A DNA stretch of 40,939 bases from Anaerovorax odorimutans DSM 5092 (GTDB taxonomy: Bacteria > Bacillota > Clostridia > Peptostreptococcales > Anaerovoracaceae), in NCBI RefSeq assembly GCF_000426305.1, contig NZ_AUFC01000023.1:1-40939 (forward strand), written 5' to 3'. The position numbers and the translations under genes were made by a program. Within the stretch, counting starts at the first letter, position 1, and each line of letters opens with the position of its first letter. This document shows, in pieces, positions 37,447 to 40,939 of the stretch. The notes beneath the pieces were generated by a model. The model worked only from the letters and a program-made list of their open reading frames with translations, was not told the origin of the DNA and ran no database searches.

Positions 37447-37958
37447 TTAAAGCCTCCATTTTCATGTTTCCCGGAGCGTAAGCTTAGAAGAAGGCGCATA
37501 CTTTTTTTATTTGAATCATATGAACGAATATAAATACTATCTTGGTTTGCCATGGAAAGCTTAAGCCCATAGCTTGGAATTATGGCAATTCCATCATCTA
37601 AATTAAAATTAGTTCCCTTTTCTATGTAAAGTTCGTAAAGATAGCCCTTATATTCATAAAGCCATGTCTGGCATAACTCGCCTGCATCATCTGACTCTAA
37701 AACCAATGCAGTTATACCATCTTTTTCTTCTAACCAAATGGCGTCTTCTGCATCATACTGACGTATTTTGGTACTTATATATGATAAAGGTGTTCTAAGT
37801 TGAAAATTACTATCCATTTCTTTAGTAATTTCCTTGTATATGTTGCTGCCAAATGAGACAAGTAAAAGACATGTAAATGAAAAAATACAAAGAAGTATTA
37901 AAATTAAAATTAATTCCACTGATCTGTGGTTATAATTAAATTTTAAATTTTTAATCAT
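37443..37958 (-). CDS. Membrane-anchored protein, possibly DUF4860 family
   Basis: This 171-residue protein has a basic N-terminus, HRSVELILILILLCIFSFTCLLL as a single membrane helix with an embedded Glu, and a beta-rich extracytoplasmic domain. It resembles minor pilins of type IV filament loci. The DUF4860 label comes from memory of similar clostridial proteins and is uncertain. Its 4-base overlap with the pilin-like gene and the 16-base gap from the next gene show an operon. Confidence 0.65.
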   Translation of the reverse strand: MIKNLKFNYNHRSVELILILILLCIFSFTCLLLVSFGSNIYKEITKEMDSNFQLRTPLSYISTKIRQYDAEDAIWLEEKDGITALVLESDDAGELCQTWLYEYKGYLYELYIEKGTNFNLDDGIAIIPSYGLKLSMANQDSIYIRSYDSNKKSMRLLLSLRSGKHENGGFK

Positions 37959-37974
37959 AATTAAGTAGTCTCCT

Positions 37975-38304
37975 TTATTCTGTGCTTAAATCTATAACAT
38001 AAAAATCCGGTAAAATATTAGCAGCAAATACTTCATAATGAACTACGTATTTTTCATGTTCAATTACAATTCCGTAATTTTCTTCTAAATACTCAATTGA
38101 TGGAGGATACATTCCTTCAATAGAATAACATTGTATAATTGCTCTCTGTATTGAATTCTGCAAAACATTTATGCTTTCTGTGTTTGATGTTTTTAATATA
38201 CTATTTACACCTAAAATAAGAAATATAATAAAACAAAGAAAAACAATAAGAGGAATAATTAAGCTTTTCCAAAAACCGGAGTTTTTCTTCCAATTAATAC
38301 TCAT
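37975..38304 (-). CDS. Small membrane-anchored protein of the pilus operon
   Basis: This 109-residue protein starts at the ATG at 38304, which has AAGGAGG five bases upstream. The longer frame from a TTG at 38322 would begin inside that site's context and overlap pilC by 8 bases, so it is less likely. A hydrophobic helix lies at about 14-34 (SLIIPLIVFLCFIIFLILG), then a domain with the PPSIEYLEENYG motif, common in short pilin-like subunits. No prepilin cleavage site is recognisable. Confidence 0.7.
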   Translation of the reverse strand: MSINWKKNSGFWKSLIIPLIVFLCFIIFLILGVNSILKTSNTESINVLQNSIQRAIIQCYSIEGMYPPSIEYLEENYGIVIEHEKYVVHYEVFAANILPDFYVIDLSTE

Positions 38305-38314
38305 ATAGACCTCC

Positions 38315-39382
38315 TTAAGCAATTGAAGACATTACGCTCAATAGCGGGAGCATAATTGAAATTAATATGCTTCCTATTAAAATAGATAGTATAGTTACAG
38401 AAATAGGTTCAATAAGAGAAATATTTTTTGTAATAATATATTGATACTCATTTTCATATATATCTGCAATATAATCCATAGCTGAATTTAAATTTCCTGA
38501 TTTGGAACCAATAGAAAGTATTCCCATAGTCGTATTGGAAAATATGTTAACACATTCAAAAGCATTAACAAAAGATTTATTGTTATTAACAATTAAATTA
38601 ATACAATTATTTATTTTGGATTTTATATTTACATTTGAAATAACTTCAAGAGACAGTTTTAGAGATTGCTCTGTATCTATGCCACTTGAAATCATAATAG
38701 ACATTGATGATGCGAAAGCCGATATGGAGAATTTTTCAGAAAATTTCCTTTGAGATATCCAGTTATTAATAATAGAATTTCCTCTTTGCGTCTTAGTTAG
38801 AAATACTACTACTATACCTATAATGCATAATATGATAAGAAAAACAAAAGAATAATTATTCAACATATTACCAATTTTTATCATATAAGCTGCACTTGGA
38901 GAAATCTGCATACCTAAACTATGAAAAACATTTTCAAAGACAGGAATAACTTTTACCATGAGGAAAATAAGAACTATAAGCATCATAACAATTAATATAG
39001 CAGGATAGATAACAGCACTTTTAATCATTTCCTTCATGTTATGTTGTTGATTGTAGTATTTTGATAAGGACTGCATAATTATATCAAGTTTGCCGGTTTC
39101 TGTTCCAATTGCTGCCATATGTATCATATATGAAGGAAAAGCGCCTGTAGCAGACAGGGCTTTGTCAAAAGAATTATTATCTGCCAGCTGATCAGAAACT
39201 ATTTGTAGAACTCTTTTAATTCTCATATCCTTTGTATCATCTGTAATCATTTGTAATCCGGAGTAGATTAACATACCTGATTGAATTATCATTGCAACTT
39301 GCTCACAGAATATTGATAGTTCAATTGATGAAAAAGGTTTTGTTTTTGATACAATAGCTTCTTTATGTTGCTGCATAGTCAT
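38315..39382 (-). CDS. pilC: Type IV pilus/type II secretion inner-membrane protein (PilC/GspF)
   Basis: This 355-residue polytopic platform protein holds the assembly ATPase. Two GspF domains are visible: residues about 20-150 and 220-345, each ending in hydrophobic segments (ILIVMMLIVLIFLMVKVIPVFENVFHSLG and VTILSILIGSILISIMLPLLSVMSSIA). The start could be 39382 or the ATG at 39376, because GGAG lies 3 or 9 bases away respectively. It is the first gene of the minus-strand cluster, with 451 bases of non-coding DNA upstream. Confidence 0.92.
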   Translation of the reverse strand: MTMQQHKEAIVSKTKPFSSIELSIFCEQVAMIIQSGMLIYSGLQMITDDTKDMRIKRVLQIVSDQLADNNSFDKALSATGAFPSYMIHMAAIGTETGKLDIIMQSLSKYYNQQHNMKEMIKSAVIYPAILIVMMLIVLIFLMVKVIPVFENVFHSLGMQISPSAAYMIKIGNMLNNYSFVFLIILCIIGIVVVFLTKTQRGNSIINNWISQRKFSEKFSISAFASSMSIMISSGIDTEQSLKLSLEVISNVNIKSKINNCINLIVNNNKSFVNAFECVNIFSNTTMGILSIGSKSGNLNSAMDYIADIYENEYQYIITKNISLIEPISVTILSILIGSILISIMLPLLSVMSSIA

Positions 39383-39833
39383 AATCTCCTTTATACTGTG
39401 TTGATTTATTATAAATAGTTAAAAACTTTATCAAAAATAGTATCACTAAATAATATTATAATAAAATGTGGAAGGCTAGACAAGAACCTTTAAAGTATAA
39501 TATATACAAATTGTTAAAATAATGCAATAACAGAGTTCTTTTATATATTATATATATATAAATTTTTTACTTAATTTTGGTATAACAATTGACAAAATTA
39601 GTAAAAAAATATTATTATAAAGGTATAATAGTTTTTATGATTAAAGTAGAGTTGTGGATATGAAGAAACATTGAACCATGTGGAGTACATACAGACATGA
39701 TATTATTAGCTAATCAGAATGGAAAAGGTGATTATAAAATTACTCTTGATTGTTTAACTTATAATTGAAACAACTTAATAGAAGTAAAAATGAGGGTTAT
39801 TACGTTGAAATGAAAAATGTGGAGGGGATTTAA
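39383..39833. other. Divergent intergenic region between the pilus operon and the transglutaminase gene
   Basis: This gap of 451 bases is divergent. A promoter for the right gene lies at 39589-39618. At 39662-39808 a stretch reads as a broken coding frame, EPCGVHTDMILLANQNGKGD and on to LTYN, then TGA, then NNLIEVKMRV, with no supported start; it may be a decayed gene or leader. No RNA gene was seen. Confidence 0.5.
39589..39618 (+). promoter_or_regulatory. Probable promoter for the transglutaminase-like gene
   Basis: TTGACA (39589-39594), 18 bases, TATTAT (39613-39618); a second TATAAT lies at 39624-39629. The transcript would carry a leader of about 200 nucleotides. Confidence 0.5.
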
Positions 39834-40631
39834 ATGAAAAGAAAGGCTTTATTTATAATGCTAGTATTGGTTTTTATTTTAGCTTTTTCAATTATATCCA
39901 ATGCAGACAATTATTTTGATACAAGTCAGGTTGATAAGGGTATAATTAATGTGTCATGTAATACTGATAAAAAAGCTAAAATAATTATCAAGAAGGGCGA
40001 AGAAAAATATATTTATGATATAAAAAATGATGGAACAAAGGAAAGCTTTCCTTTACAGATGGGTAATGGTACCTATAATATAAGTTTATTAGAGAATACT
40101 TCTGCAAGTTATTATAAAATGATTTCTTCAACAACTGTTGATATAAATTTAAAAGACCCTAATTCAGTATATTTGAATTCAGTTCAAAATATAAATTGGT
40201 CTCAAAATAAACTGACTGTAGCAAAAGCCTCCTCTTTAACAAGCGGAACAAGTGATATAGCAAAGAAAGCAGAAGTACTATGGGATTATATTATTAAAAA
40301 TAATATATATGATTATAATAAGTCATCTTCATTATCTAAAAACTATATTCCCATTCCGGATTTAACTTTAAAGCAACAATCAGGTATTTGTTATGATTTC
40401 TCTTCTCTTTTTGCAGCAATGCTTAGAAGTGAAGGAACACCAGCAAAATTAGTAACAGGGTATGCTCCTAAAAATGCTGTGGGGTATCATGCATGGAATG
40501 AAATATATGATACTAAAAATAAACAATGGATGATAATCGATACAACTTATGATTTACAAGTATATGCAAAAACGAAAAAAGCATCTATGAAAAAAGATGC
40601 ATCGGATTTTAAAAAGGTATATGAATACTAA
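39834..40631 (+). CDS. Secreted transglutaminase-like domain protein
   Basis: This 265-residue protein has a signal peptide (MKRKALFIMLVLVFILAFSIIS, cleavage near 24). The C-terminal transglutaminase-like domain (about 145-245) has the triad Cys186 (GICYDFSSL), His219 (GYHAWNEIY) and Asp236 (IIDTTYD). The 25-130 part is beta-rich and may be a wall-binding or Ig-like module. Such domains often act as peptidases or peptidoglycan-processing enzymes, but the substrate is unknown. GGAGGGG lies 6-7 bases before the ATG. It is alone between the pilus operon and an insertion sequence. Confidence 0.85.
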   Translation: MKRKALFIMLVLVFILAFSIISNADNYFDTSQVDKGIINVSCNTDKKAKIIIKKGEEKYIYDIKNDGTKESFPLQMGNGTYNISLLENTSASYYKMISSTTVDINLKDPNSVYLNSVQNINWSQNKLTVAKASSLTSGTSDIAKKAEVLWDYIIKNNIYDYNKSSSLSKNYIPIPDLTLKQQSGICYDFSSLFAAMLRSEGTPAKLVTGYAPKNAVGYHAWNEIYDTKNKQWMIIDTTYDLQVYAKTKKASMKKDASDFKKVYEY

Positions 40632-40692
40632 AATATTAAAAAAGCATATAATCTATTAGATAGGATAAATAAAAAATAGACTTCCTTTTTGA

Positions 40693-40741
40693 ACCGACCC
40701 CCAAAAGTTAGACCTAAGAATCTAACGATTGGGAGGTCGGT
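40693..40741 (+). promoter_or_regulatory. Hairpin that hides the transposase ribosome binding site
   Basis: ACCGACCCCCAA (40693-40704) pairs with TTGGGAGGTCGGT (40729-40741, one bulged A), with an inner GTTAG/CTAAC stem (40707-40711 and 40722-40726). The right arm contains the GGGAGG site (40731-40736) that starts the transposase. Transcripts reading in from outside would fold and be translated poorly. Confidence 0.75.
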
Positions 40742-40747
40742 ATTTTC

Positions 40748-40939
40748 ATGGCAAAATATAGTTATGAATTTAAGAAAAAAGTAGTTATTGCCTATATTAG
40801 AGGTGAAGGTGGTACCAGATATCTAGCAAAAAAATTTGATATAGCACATAAATCTTCAATTGAAATATGGGTAAAGAATTATAAAGAGTTTGGAGACGAG
40901 GGCTTACTTCGTTCCAGAAAAAATGATATATACCCTTTC
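40748..40939 (+). CDS. IS3-family transposase OrfA, helix-turn-helix part, partial
   Basis: Sixty-four residues are visible from the ATG at 40748 to the window edge, starting MAKYSYEFKKKVVIAYIRGEG. The pattern YEFKKKVV, then GTRYLAKKFDIAHKSSIEIWVKNYKEFGDEGLLRSRK, is the Tnp-1/helix-turn-helix region of IS3-type OrfA. GGGAGG is 11 bases upstream, inside a hairpin. The catalytic OrfB is beyond the window. Confidence 0.9.
   Translation, partial: MAKYSYEFKKKVVIAYIRGEGGTRYLAKKFDIAHKSSIEIWVKNYKEFGDEGLLRSRKNDIYPF

Larger units (their letters stand above)
40690..40939 (+). mobile_element. IS3-family insertion sequence, left end, partial
   Basis: The left end begins at about 40690 with TGAACCGACCCCCAAAAGTT, typical of IS3/IS150-group terminal repeats. 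It is followed by the first open reading frame, which is cut by the window edge. The right end and any target duplication lie outside. Confidence 0.82.

Overview
This is the replication-origin region of a low-GC (roughly 30% by eye) Firmicute, most likely a spore-forming clostridium. The evidence is the divergent dnaA-dnaN-recF-gyrB-gyrA and rpmH-rnpA-yidD-yidC-jag-mnmE-mnmG-rsmG-noc-parA-parB blocks, TTG/GTG starts with strong GGAGG sites, a SleL/YaaH-type spore-cortex hydrolase gene, and an rsbV-rsbW-sigB cluster next to gyrA, an arrangement also known from Clostridioides difficile. The exact genus cannot be fixed from the sequence alone. Fragments of two different insertion sequences bound the window: the 3' end of an IS1182-like transposase (1-165) and the 5' end of an IS3-type element (40690-40939).

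Layout. 332-12979, minus strand: an aminotransferase, then, in transcription order from the origin, dnaA, dnaN, recF, gyrB, gyrA, rsbV, rsbW, sigB and trpS. The stress sigma cluster has its own sigmaB-like promoter (4379-4404), and trpS follows sigB by 37 bases. 11421-11647 and 12980-13330: a bipartite oriC with DnaA boxes on both sides of dnaA and a DnaA-trio unwinding element. 13331-23246, plus strand: ribosomal protein L34, RNase P protein, membrane insertion, tRNA modification, 16S rRNA methylation and chromosome segregation genes. A 390-base array of five 78-base repeats lies between mnmG and rsmG, and two perfect parS sites follow noc and parB. 23499-26212: a cysteine desulfurase-like protein, type II dehydroquinase and a PAS-PP2C phosphatase. 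26252-26794, minus: RNase H. 26938-32459, plus: a secreted protein, YycH-like and YycI-like proteins, WalJ, HtrA and RlmH. This is the tail of the wal (yyc) operon without WalR or WalK. 32781-35352: a LytTR regulator with a LiaF-like membrane protein, then a LysM-GH18 enzyme. 35559-39382, minus: a compact type IV filament operon (PilC/GspF, four small membrane-anchored proteins, PilT). 39834-40631: a secreted transglutaminase-like protein.

How the genes fit together. Most genes are transcribed away from oriC, co-directional with the forks; rnhA and the pilus operon are exceptions. ParA, ParB, Noc and the two parS sites form the segregation and occlusion module. RsbV, RsbW and SigB form a partner-switching module, and the PAS-PP2C protein at 25109 is a plausible, unproven phosphatase for RsbV. 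The items most worth following up are the 78-base repeat array with paired stem changes, the PilT-only filament operon, the parS site inside a terminator-like palindrome, the sigmaB promoter with trpS in the same operon, and the wal operon lacking its two-component pair.
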